Positions 50,304 through 61,678 of a stretch of 64,000 nt of DNA are shown one piece after another. Each line of letters opens with the position of its first letter. The stretch's first letter is position 1. The translations under genes and the position numbers were made by a program. Source of the stretch: Stictocephala bisonia (taxonomy: Eukaryota > Arthropoda > Insecta > Hemiptera > Membracidae). The notes beneath the pieces were generated by a model that saw nothing but the letters and a program-made list of their open reading frames with translations, was not told the origin of the DNA and made no database searches. Location of the stretch: assembly GCA_035578905.1 (NCBI GenBank), contig JAQJVL010001198.1, positions 62,001 to 126,000 on the forward strand, read 5' to 3'.

Positions 50304-53130
50304 TTCAATTCAAACTTTCAAATTCAAACAAGTCCTATCAGACTTCTTTCCTCAGACGCGTTCTGAATCTTGCAGAGCTAAGAAAAAAGTGCTTTCTACT
50401 AGGGAGTAGTAGAGTAAATGTTCAGTAAAGCATGTCGTGTGACAACAGAAGACACAGGTCGAGGACGAGTGAGAAGTCAGTTTGGTAACGAGTCAATTTC
50501 CCATGATGCGAGCATCCCGCCATTTGGCCAACACCATTATTGTCGCCTTCCGCTACAGTCAATGCTGCAACACTCACTGCTGGTCCCATTTGCCAATTCT
50601 ATGTCTCATTTTAAATGAAGCACGACATTTTACATTGATGAATGTAAAGTAATTTTGGTTTCCAAGAAGTGTGTCTGCTAAATTACTCGTATTTTAGTGA
50701 TTATTGAAGTGGTTGAGGGTGGAGAGCGCACTAGCGAGTTCCTTGATATCTGGAATGCGTGTTACCACACGACTGGCGTTCTGGAATGCCATGGGGTTTC
50801 CGGCCATTCTATTACAACTGAGAACGAGCCTAAAATTACATTGCAGGTTATCTGACTAAACACACACTCTCCCACGATTATAACCTTTGGCACATGTTAT
50901 TTCTTATCTACGCGAAAAGATAAGGTAACATACAGTCAACATGGCTGTAATTTAAAACTGGGGCTACGCTGAAGACGATATCATTATCTTGCAAATTTAG
51001 GCGTCCGCATTTCATTAGTACAGTCACCGGAACAAATTCGGTCTTTGATAATGTTGCACTGAACGCATTTAAATGCTTCTGAGAATATCTTGTTGGAGCT
51101 TTGATGTGGAGAGTGGTCGTCCATTTATCAAAATGTTACGCGGATAAACAAGATGTGTTATGTATTTTATTAGATAAAAATTACGTATGAAAAATACTTT
51201 AGTAGGTATTGTAATGGAGAATGTTAATTGCTTAGCGTATTTTATTTTGTTACTTTGATGATTGTGATTCATATACTTAAAATTATTTTAATTTTAAAAA
51301 TCAGTTAACATTAAAACACCAGCAAATTGAGAAAAGCAATAAAAATCAAGCCTATCTACGGAAGAACGTGTTAACATTTAAATCTTAAAAATTGAATAGT
51401 GAACAAACGTTTAAAGAACACCAATGGAAATATGTTTTTGTTTAATTTAAGAACAATTTAATAATCCGTCTATGGAAGAATTGATTCGCGTACAGGCCAA
51501 GAAACCAAGCCAGAACGAACAGAATTCAGATCACTTCTTCCACATCGGCGTTACACACGAGTAAACATTAAAAAGAAATTTATTAATTTGTCAGTCAACA
51601 TAAATTTTAAAGTTTTCAGTCAAAATTACTCTCCTTGTGACCACTGGAGGAAACTTAGTAGAAAACATGAACGACCTTCAAAATTACCTTATTCCGCGGG
51701 ATATATTGAGATTGGCCTATCTATATTACATTTATACACCCATACCTATTGCACGCGTTTGTAGTACGGCAGTGCAATAGTATTTTTGAAAGAAAGACAA
51801 CGCCGAATATACAAACGGCCAAAAATCAACAAGGCGTTGTTGGGTGGCAAATTCTTAAGCATTCTAAGCAAGGAATATGCAGAATTAATTTACAATTCTA
51901 GGAATGTGCAAGTACTTAGAATCAATAGTATTATAACCTGTGACGCGAGGTGACCCCTCAAGGTCATTCAATGTCAACGATGACGTAACACGTCTGGCCC
52001 TGCCGTGACATCAGTTTAACTGCACTGTATGTGTAGTTGTACTGCATGACACTGTTTGGTCAAACTATATTGCGTCAATAGCAAGGTAGGCAGAACCACA
52101 AAAAAAGCAGACTTTGGCAATCCATTTATATTCAATATTAACGTCTATCAATGAAATGCATAACGCTCGTTCAGAAAATAAATGTTGCCATATCAGCAAT
52201 TGGCCTTGATTTAATTGCACAAAACTCCCTTTCTAACACTTTAAAAAATATCTGAAAATATTCGAGACTACAGTATATCCTCAAGAGTTAAATTAAATTT
52301 TCTTTTTTTAAAAAAACCAATAATTATGTTTTAAGCTTAAAAATATATTCGTGTGAATCAACTGTCTTGATTCTTAATGAACCAGATACATTTCCTATTA
52401 CACTTAAATCTTAATCTCCATTGCAAATATGTATTACTATTTTCTCGTGTGTCACACTCGCCTAACATGTCACTAATTCCTCGATTCCACTTAATACTAC
52501 ACAAACCTTATTAGACTACTTCTTGAGTAGTCTTAGAATACTAGTATATTATTGAATATGTTCATTTTATATTTCCAAACATTGAGTAGTTGGGTCTTTT
52601 TCGGAATGACCCTGCATTTGTTTAGCAATGATTAATCGTCAAACGAAGTAGAAAGTTCACATACATATATAAGCAAGTAACACATTAACTTATATTTATA
52701 TAATCCTAACCTAACCAAACAATCCATGAGGGAAGAGCTCACAACTTAACCTAAATACCAGAAGGCGCCGATTAATAATTAAGGCGATGACGCTTATTAT
52801 TATTTTTCCTTTTTTTTAGGTAAAATCCACGTAAAACTGGTAACTGGTATCGTAATCCACGTAACTGGTGTAAGGAGATACCAGCCAACCAATTACGCTC
52901 TGAATCATGGTATGCCAAGACTTCTGAGGACTGGAGGAGAAGCTTCTGAGATTGACTTTTTTGGAATATCGACACTTTCATTCAAAACAAAAATTCTCCA
53001 CCTATTAACAAATTAATCCATTATGTTTCCTTGCACAACCTCATGTACACAATTACACACAAGACAGTACATAACATCCTGGACTTACAATCACAAACTA
53101 ATAACGTATTAGAAATTTACATTAACTTGC
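50304..53130. other. Upstream spacer
   Basis: No coding sequence recognised. A short run at about 51946-51990 holds GGTGACCCCTCAAGGTCA and TGACGTAA, which resemble nuclear-receptor half-sites and a CRE; nothing proves use. Confidence 0.3.
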
Positions 53131-53430
53131 ATATACTATAGAACAACATTTTATTACTGTCATTATGTTTAGTATTATTGCTGTTATCTACCTGTAGTAT
53201 TTATTGTTGTTATTTATTCTTAGTATTTATATTATTGTTATTTATCATAATATTTATCTCTGTTATTGTTAATATTTATATACTTCACTTCATGATCCAT
53301 TTGATAGTGTTATGATTACTTGTTGATGGACTTATTTTGTGTAAACTATTATATTAATATATACTAAGATATTTTATTTATGTGAATGGCTGGATAAATG
53401 GTAAAACCGTTGAGCAAATAAATAAATAAA
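53130..53430 (+). mobile_element. LINE-like 3' tail
   Basis: Low-complexity TTATT-rich sequence ending GAGCAAATAAATAAATAAAC, the usual tail of a non-LTR retrotransposon. No ORF attached. Confidence 0.35.
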
Positions 53431-54172
53431 CCTATATCAAAACAATACTATAAATTACAGTTCAGTTCTAGACTTGATAGACAATATTTACCATATGCGG
53501 GGACATTCCGTAAAAGACCCGACCAGTTTGTTTAACCTATAAATTATACATTTGTATTCCATCAATGTCACAAACATTACAAGTTTAATATTGGATATTC
53601 AGCCTATAACATTTCTCTCAGACTGCCACGAAAGTAAAATCTGAAAACCGAGCTACACAATCCTTTTATGAATTGCGCGTTTAACTAAGCAAAAACAAAC
53701 AATAAGTAGGCGATGGTTCGACCTGAAATAACCGTACGATTTTCCAACACCCATTAGACCTGTTTAATACTTGTCTTAGACCTTCGCGATCACATCAGTA
53801 ACCAATCGAGCAATTCGAGATCTTGTTACCTTCCTACATGTCCTTTGATAAATGTTACAAGGATGTCTATAGCTAGCTATTCGAGCGTCCAGAGTGCCAT
53901 TTCGTCCTTGTGTCATCGAAGTCAAGTGGCCTAAAAGGGCGTGGGGCCAGTGAAAGTGTCTGCCATTGTTCCTCTCACCCCAGAATCTGATCTTCGCAAA
54001 TCGCCAGATATTTGAAATAAAATATGCTATTAAAATTGCGGAGCTATTTTTATACATAACACATGTAAAAAACATATGTTTTAAAAAGAAGTCAAGAAAA
54101 TTTCATTAAACTGTAAAAGCTTATGTTTTTACTATTAAACTTCGTATGGCTTTTAGTGGAGAGATGCCCAAT

Positions 54173-54400
54173 TAAGACACAGATGTCCTTGCTTGCTTAT
54201 ACAATCCTATTTATGTTTTATATGCTTCTTGGACCACCGGCTTAACGTGACAACCACATGAACGGCTGCGTGGCAAGCCACCGTCTTAAGACACAGATGT
54301 CCTTGCCTGCTTATACAATCCTATTAATGTTTTATATGCTTCTTGGACCACCGGCTTTACGTGACAACCACATGAACGGCTGCGTGGCAAGCCACCGTCT
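54173..54400. repeat. 114-bp direct tandem duplication
   Basis: TAAGACACAGATGTCCTTGC begins at 54173 and at 54287. The copies differ at three or so positions. Confidence 0.9.
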
Positions 54401-56340
54401 TAAGACCCCTATTATCCTTGGAACACTAGTGGAAGACATAGTTGCACCACGAGTTGACGGTGGTGTAGCGGGGCATGGAATGAAATCGGAGGGATTAGCC
54501 GTGAGACACTAGTGGATCAACTCAAAATTGTGGCGAAACTGTTACCTGACGGTGTCTGACCGCGGCAACTGCTCGTTAACATTTTGTGGCTCACCGGAGT
54601 CGCGGGGCATGGCAGCTTATGGAACCCATTAGCCATACGGCAACTGTGCGCGCATACACCTACCTCACAGTCTAGATCACGTGCCCAGGAAACAGTCTAA
54701 GTCAGTTATAAGAATGTAGCTGAAGTGTAATTGAATTTTGTTCTGCCAATTTATGTTTATTTATTTATTATTAATTTATAGTAAAAACTGTGCCACTGTG
54801 GATAGTTTTGAAGAAGTTAGCGTTTCAGAGACGAAGAAAGGAGTGGAAAAATTAGTAAAGCCCTTTACTTAGCCTTGGGACCAACATCGGGTGTTTACGG
54901 AATTTTCTAACTCGCTTTTTCTCTTTCATTAAAAGGACAAGAAGAGGAACATATACAATCAGATATATTTTGTGCTGTTGCGCCTCTGTGCCTCAACTCA
55001 GTATTTGTTCAGTATTTGCTCCACTGAAGTGTCCCAAGGCTAACAGCGGCCTCAGACCTCATATAAAAGAATCCTGATACAAAGTCTTAAGAAATCCTAA
55101 TATAAAGGAATTTTCGTCAAAAACCAACTTGGATATGTTTGACGGTCCATACATGTTTCTGATATCAGACCCTATGACCGCCATCGGTGGAATGAACCTT
55201 TCTCTTAATGAATTATGTTGAGTCACTTTCGTACGGGTATGGAAAGACGGAACTACTGGATATGTAAATAGAGAATTGCAAATGATCAGTCAAGTGATTG
55301 CGAATTCGAAGTTAAAAAAGATATGGATTACATAGTTAATGACCGCCCATTGCGCTTTTTTTCAGGGGGATTAGCTGGTTTTCATTAAATCGGAGAAGCG
55401 GTGTTGAATGATTGCGAAACCTGGATTTAGCTCAGTGACGGGAGACCAATAATCAAATTATGAGGCACAAATACTTTGTACTGTAGACTTTATTTTATTT
55501 ATATATTGTTTATTAGTCTAATTTTAAATCTGTTATTAGTTTGGTAGCAATACGATATATAAAGCTACACTAACGACTAACGAGGGTAAACTACTTGCCT
55601 ATGTGTAATTCCCACTTCTACGCCCACGGTTGTTTGCCAGACTTGGCACATTCCAAGCGTGCTGTACTTAAACAAACAACCGTTATATTTAACAATGTAT
55701 AACACGGAGGTCAATTTAAATAACGAATCATATGTGATACGTTGAATAGTAAGCAAACTAGATACACATAACGTATATGTACAGTATTATCTAAATACAC
55801 ACAAAACAAGAATTTTAATTGGTAAGTAGGTCTAAACGTGATGTTTCTTGCCGAATGCGCTAAGCAAGATGACTTGATAGTGCACTAGTCCGTTTGGAAG
55901 TCATTATACAATCGCTTTGTTCAGTACAAAGACACTAGATGGACAGTCAAATAAGAATGTTATCGTAAACGATTAGCTCGACCAGTTAGGTGTAGAGATC
56001 GCCGGCGCCGACCGGCCTTCACCAGTGCCCCACCACGCCCCGTGGCCGGAAAACTGTTCACTCCACTCATTTCCGCAACAACTACTTCAATTCTGGAATA
56101 TTGTGTTTATTTAGAAATATGGCATTAAACAAAAAATTCACTAAAAGAGAAATATCAATCAGACAAGAAATTGTACGTCAGTGCAGAACAATGTTCCAAA
56201 AAACATTATTTTAGGTACACAGCAATTTAATGTTAATGAAGCCGATGTCAATGCATACAACAACGCTGATGCCAAAACAAGTTTACGTCAATAACATTTT
56301 GGTGTCCGAACATTGCAGACACTCACCTCATTGCTTATCT
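54401..56340. other. Upstream spacer with a CpG-rich patch
   Basis: The stretch 55980..56060 is unusually GC- and CpG-rich (GATCGCCGGCGCCGACCGGC and following) for this window. It could be a promoter or non-coding first exon of Syndapin. I see no splice donor that I trust. Confidence 0.25.

Positions 56341-56342
<2 letters not shown>

Positions 56343-56409
<67 letters not shown>
56343..56409. repeat. (TA)n microsatellite
   Basis: About 33 uninterrupted TA dinucleotides. Confidence 0.98.
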
Positions 56410-56410
<1 letters not shown>

Positions 56411-56737
56411 GCCAGAAGTTTAAATAAATTCAATATTTTCGCCTCTATCCAAGTAAACCTCTAGGAACTTGGTGGATTAAACGTTATCCAGGATTGTATT
56501 ATCTGCACCGCAACCGGTTTGAAACCAAATGCTGAATGCACGATTTCAGTTCAATGAATAATGTTAAATCAAACCTGTATTTGACTCACATAAAAAACGT
56601 CATGTCATCAGCGCATTGGATTATCTTTCCAGGTTTAACTGAAGTTTTAAAAACATTTGCATGGAATACCTGAAGAATTCATCGATTCATTGCAACTCTC
56701 CTTTCATTGTGAAAGGACTAATTATTTGGCCCTGTCT

Positions 56738-57068
56738 CAAGTGGGCTAAACACGCTGAGATCTGTCTCCAGACAGGCCTCAGTAACCAGTTCTCATGGGA
56801 CATGCATCTTTTCTGTGTAGACGAGCAGCAGAACTTGTCTCAGACTAGTCTCAGCAAACAATCTCCCCGTGTGTAGAGATGTCCTGGTCTTCTCGTTTCA
56901 GTTTTGGTATCCACAGCTGCGGGTTTTGTGAGACCGCGTCTCCAAAAGGTCTCCCTTGGGTTAGAAGTTTCAGAACGTGTGATACGTTCTGTTACTCGTC
57001 ACTTGTCTCATGAGACCTGGTTACTGAGGCCTGTCTCGAGACAAATCTCAACGTGTGTAGGCCACTTA
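56738..57068. mobile_element. MITE with about 65-bp inverted ends
   Basis: The left end AAGTGGGCTAAACACGCTGA mirrors the right end TCAACGTGTGTAGGCCACTT. Inner matches continue through GACAGGCCTCAGTAACCAG. A GTCTC-rich interior. No clear target-site duplication and no coding sequence; the ends could suit a hAT-type element. Confidence 0.65.
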
Positions 57069-57941
57069 AAGATCGTCTCTAGAATTCCACTCGGCTTGGT
57101 GGCAAACAGTTCATAACCGGCTACGTGCTCCGGTGACTCTACAACCACCGGATCAAAAGTTAACACGTTTAGATCTTGAAGCACACCACAATGCGGAACA
57201 GAATCTCCAGTAGAAACCGGTATTTCGGGTATAGCTACGTAACCAAGTCGGCTGAAAGCGAAATAATTAGAATATTATGTACCGATGACGTAATCAGAAT
57301 GGTCTGTCTTCAACAAGTGGAGCCAATCAGCCTTTTATGAAGAATCAAGTCAACTCTATTACCAGACCAGCGTTTCCATAAGGAATCCATTAAAAGGAAC
57401 TATAGTTTAAACAAAATGGAGAATTGCTTTTACCTTAGAAAAGTGGCTGGTCTGTCACTATGGCTCCAACAACCTAATTTACAGCCAATTAACACGTTCC
57501 CCCTCCCCCCATCACTGGTGTCGAACTGCTCACACGGCACACACGCACGAACACACACGGCCAGATAACGGAACTGTATGCGGTAACAACCGCAGCCAAA
57601 CTGTGCGGTATGGTCTATGGTCTATTGGTGCAGACCACACCAAGCGGCGGTATCATCACTCCGTCTCTCGCTCTCACATCCAGCCATGAGCAAAGGACTT
57701 TCCCACCACTGGCTGCTATCGGAAACCTCCTTGTACATGATCTCATACTTGACTTTTATACTTCGAGTTTCATGTTATGGACAGCTAAATACAGTACACT
57801 TCTTTCCATTCCTTCAAAAATGACTTGTAATAGTTAATCGACAATGCCCGATGCTTAATAAAATCTACGCCAAATTACATTCGTTACAGGCTTTACTCGA
57901 TTTACTATCATCATCTTCATTTTTCAAATATTTTTACTTGT

Positions 57942-58389
57942 ATTAAAACTACTTCTATGGTATAAGAAGTAACAATAACGTAACTGTTGCTAGGAGAAAC
58001 CCACCATGAAACAGCAACTCGTCAGCAATTATTAAACCTACTTCTATGGTATAAGAAGTAACAATAACGTAACTGTTGCTAGGAGAAACCCACCATGAAA
58101 CAGCAACTCGTCAGCGATTATTAAAACTACTTCTATGGTATAAGAAGTAACAATAACGTAACTGTTGCTAGGAGAAACCCACCATGAAACAGCAACTCGT
58201 CAGCGATTATTAAAACTACTTCTATGGTATAAGAAGTAACAATAACGTAACTGTTGCTAGGAGAAACCCACCATGAAACAGCAACTCGTCAGCGATTATT
58301 AAAACTACTTCTATGGTATAAGAAGTAACAATAACGTAACTGTTGCTAGGAGAAACCCACCATGAAACAGCAACTCGTCAGCGATTATT
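57942..58389. repeat. 89-bp tandem repeat, five copies
   Basis: Copies start at 57942, 58031, 58120, 58209 and 58298 (ATTAAAACTACTTCTATGGT) and are almost identical. Each contains GTTGCTAGGAGAAAC, which fits the RFX X-box pattern RYYNYY-N3-RRNRAC. Confidence 0.95.
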
Positions 58390-58894
58390 CAGTCCTAATT
58401 AAATTTTAAACCAAAATTCTAGGTGTTACTGCAGCTCGTGTTAAACTGATTTTCCATGTGGTAAATTTATTTTATGATCGAATTTATTTTGATTATAATA
58501 CTGTTGTGGGAATTGTGGACGGTGGCTCCAAAAGTGGAGGAGGTGTGCAATAAGATAGAGCCCTAGCAAGGAACGCTTACGATTGCTCACCTTCCCCACG
58601 CTTACAAGTCCACAAGTCAATTGACTTGTGTTTTTTAATGGTGATTTTGTAAAAATTAAAAACAAAACGAAGAATACCAATGTCAACTCCATCTGAAATT
58701 AACAATACTATTGATACATTTTTAATAATTTAATATCTTCAGCTGTTAAACAAAAATAAATTAAATTAACATGCTTGAAATAGGCTAAATTGGTGGCAAA
58801 GCAATTAGTGTGAGTGAGATACTGTAATTAAATGTAATATTGTGATTTTACGTTATATAGTTAATCTACTATTTTTTTGTATTGAATAACGGTA

Positions 58895-58969
58895 ACATGC
58901 CGAGGCCGAGGTGTATAGAGCGCAGCGAGCGGCGGGGTTGGCACGCGAAGCGTGCAGGGGTGTCCCCTA
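58895..58969. repeat. GC-rich motif, copy A
   Basis: ACATGCCGAGGCCGAG, then GAGCGCAGCGAGCGGCGGGG, GCACGCGAAGCGTGC and AGGGGTGTCCCC. Strikingly GC-rich and locally palindromic. A second copy is at 61599. Confidence 0.75.
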
Positions 58970-59769
58970 GTACTGTATATAACGGTGCCAAATGTTGTAG
59001 GCATTTTTGAAAAATAGACATAAAAAAGCTACATCTAACACAGATAACCCCCAGATCTTTCTAAGATGATGACGGTTGAAGGAATGAGTACAAGCTTATC
59101 ATCACTTACCATCCCCGAAATGTAACGCCAGCAGTGAATTCTTGTGTGAACCTTACCTTATGATATGGGTAGTCCTTGCGCGATACTGATAACGGCTAAA
59201 CAACAAACGTATTCCTTATCAGGTGACGGCAGCCGAGTCATGGTATCTCTGTGTGCTTCGACGGTGAGATCACGAAGCACGCCGCGCTACTTATCTTTCG
59301 TTACAAAATATCTCAAGATATTTTCTTACATAATACGATTTTCCTTTTTGAGCTCTACAGTTCAATTTATGTTGAATTATTGGTTCCGTAGCATTATACT
59401 GCTTAGTAATTAATACTAATTTACACTAAGATAAAACAAATCAATGCATAAACAACATTATGTATCATGACGTAGCCTTGCTTTGATACGGCAATAATCG
59501 ACTTCGATTAGCCCTATATCACAAGTAATTAGGCTTCCGATTAGGCAAACCAACATATTATACTTAAGTCTTCAAATACGAGGCTATATGATACAAGCCG
59601 TGTTTTGCTAGCTCCCTCATTTCTTGAGCAATTGTAACGACTGACGTGTCAAACAATTTACCCATATTCGTAGTTGTGCAATAAGGTCTTTATAGTTCAA
59701 TAATTGTACCCTGAAGGTCACGAGAAGCCCTTAAAATGCGTTATTTCGGGCGTGAGAATAACATGGAGG

Positions 59770-60008
59770 GAGGTTTTAATTTGTAAAAAAAGTAATAGCT
59801 GGTGGATGTAAAATTCTTTTGAAGGAGAGGCTGGTCCCTTCTCAACCTTAGTATGCCCCATGGAGTATTGATATTTGCGAGAAACTTATTTACAAAGAGG
59901 AGGGCGAACGAGTACAGTTGAAATTAATGACAAATCTTCCAGACTAGGCCGAATTCGAACGAGCGCTATCACCTTACGCCTTAGCCCGTTCGGTTACCGG
60001 CTCGACCA
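59770..60008 (-). mobile_element. tRNA-derived SINE candidate
   Basis: On minus, 60008..59941 reads as a tRNA-like head: GCCGGTAACCGAACGGGCTA then AGGCG (A-box region, like a Ser tRNA D-arm) and CGTTCGAATTCG (B-box). It does not fold as a full tRNA. The downstream sequence to about 59770 would be the SINE body. It abuts the left arm of the large palindrome. Confidence 0.45.
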
Positions 60009-60027
60009 TGATACATTGTGAAGGTAT

Positions 60028-61590
60028 AAGTGGTTAAAGTTATTAAGTAAAATTATAATTTGTCAATTAACTAACAATAGCTTACTTACTACACTCAAGC
60101 TGCAACCTATTTATAGACTACGTATAAACATCAGATGTTATTACCAAGCGTATTTCAAAAGTGTTCATTTAATTTATTTTATTTAAAAGATGATGATAAG
60201 TAAAATAACTAATAACACTACCATTGAAACTGCACAGGCAAGTGGAGTGAGCCCTGCAGTCGGATTCGAATTGAACCGTGCCTAAAACCCTTCTTTGAGG
60301 AAAACTCTCCTGACTATGGAACGAATGGCGTAGTAATGCTTAGAGGTCAAACAAACAGAAGCACAGACAATCATTAGACATGCATATATACTAAAAATTC
60401 CACTGAATTAACCAAACTTACTCTTTCAAACATTAAGAGAGATCTATATACAGGGTGTCTGAAAAGTCTGGACACGGCTTAATATTTAATAAGCCATAGC
60501 AAATTGCATCAACAAACTTTGCTCAATGTTATATGGCTATATTAACTATATTTCTTCTTGTTATTACCATAACATGCCTACCATGGGGGATGGCCTACAG
60601 AGGAAGTAATACAAATCTTAAATGTAAGCATAGGTCGATGTGCATACCATTAGTAGAACATCATGCCGCAAATTAGACCTCAAAAGGTTAATCTTAAACA
60701 AAATGGCGGCGCTCGAAAGTTTCAATACTGGTCTTATGTGCAAGTTCAAGAATGGCTTATATTATATCAACTATGCTTAAATTGAAATTTTTCTGACTCC
60801 TCGTGGACCGTTCCCATAGAGGACTAGCAAAACACTGAATACATCTTAAAGTAGGTGTTTGTGTACAGTAATAATAATAATAAGTGAAGTTTTGTGGCTC
60901 CATCTGATATGGTTACAATTCAGATGGAGGGCCTTAACAATAAAATTAAGCCATTCTAGAACTGACACATAAGATCAGTATAGAAATTTCGAGCGCCGCC
61001 ATTTAACATATAACTATGGTAAACAATATGGCATGTCATTGTAAAATCAAGGAAAATAGTTTACATTAACACTATGCAATGTTTATAGATGTTATCTGCT
61101 ATGGTTTATTAAATATTAAGCCGCACCCAGACTTTTTAGACACTTTGTATATAGATCTCTCTTAATGTTTGAGAGAGTAAATTTGGTTAATTCAGTGGAA
61201 TTTTTATTTTATATATATATATATATGCATGTCTAATGATTGTCTGTGCTTCTGTTTGTTTGACCTTTATTACTACGCCATTCGTCCCATAGTCATGAGA
61301 TTTTTCCTAAAGGAGGGTTTTTAAGCACGGTTCCATTCGCATCCGACTACAGGGCTCACTCCACTTGCCTGTACAGTTTCAATGGTAGTGTTATGAGTTA
61401 TTTTATTTATCATCAGCTTTCAAATAAAATATATCAAACGAACACTTTTGAAATACGCTAGGTAATAACATTAGGTTTTTATACGTAGTCTATAAATAGG
61501 TTACAATTCGGGTGTAGTGAGTAAAATATTGTTAGTAAATTGACATATTATGATTTTAGTTAATACACTTTAACCACTGATATTTGTAGT
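60028..61590. repeat. Large imperfect palindrome, about 1.56 kb
   Basis: Left arm 60028 to about 60760, right arm about 60950 to 61590. Matches include GTGGTTAAAGT, CCTATTTATAGACTACGTAT, GTGGAGTGAGCCCTGCAGTC and their complements, roughly 80% by eye. It contains mariner-type inverted ends, CAGGGTGTCTGAAAAGTCTG at 60451 and the complement ending 61147, each flanked by TATA. The spacer holds a small hairpin (CTCCATCTGA..TCAGATGGAG). Confidence 0.85.
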
Positions 61591-61598
61591 CAAAACGC

Positions 61599-61678
61599 AC
61601 ATGCCGAGGCCGAATGCCGATGTAACACGAGCGCAACGAGTGACGGGACTTGCACGAGAAGCCTGCAGGGATGTTCGC
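61599..61678. repeat. GC-rich motif, copy B
   Basis: ACATGCCGAGGCCGAATGCC, then GAGCGCAACGAGTGACGGG and TGCACGAGAAGCCTGCAGGG, about 75% like copy A. It directly follows the right arm of the large palindrome. Confidence 0.7.

Noticed and set aside
50968..51000. Another CTGAAGACGAT start resembling a hammerhead core
   Set aside because: No GAAA after a pairing stem.
59941..60008. Functional tRNA gene
   Set aside because: A-box and B-box-like parts are visible, but the acceptor and anticodon stems do not pair, so it is treated as a SINE relic.
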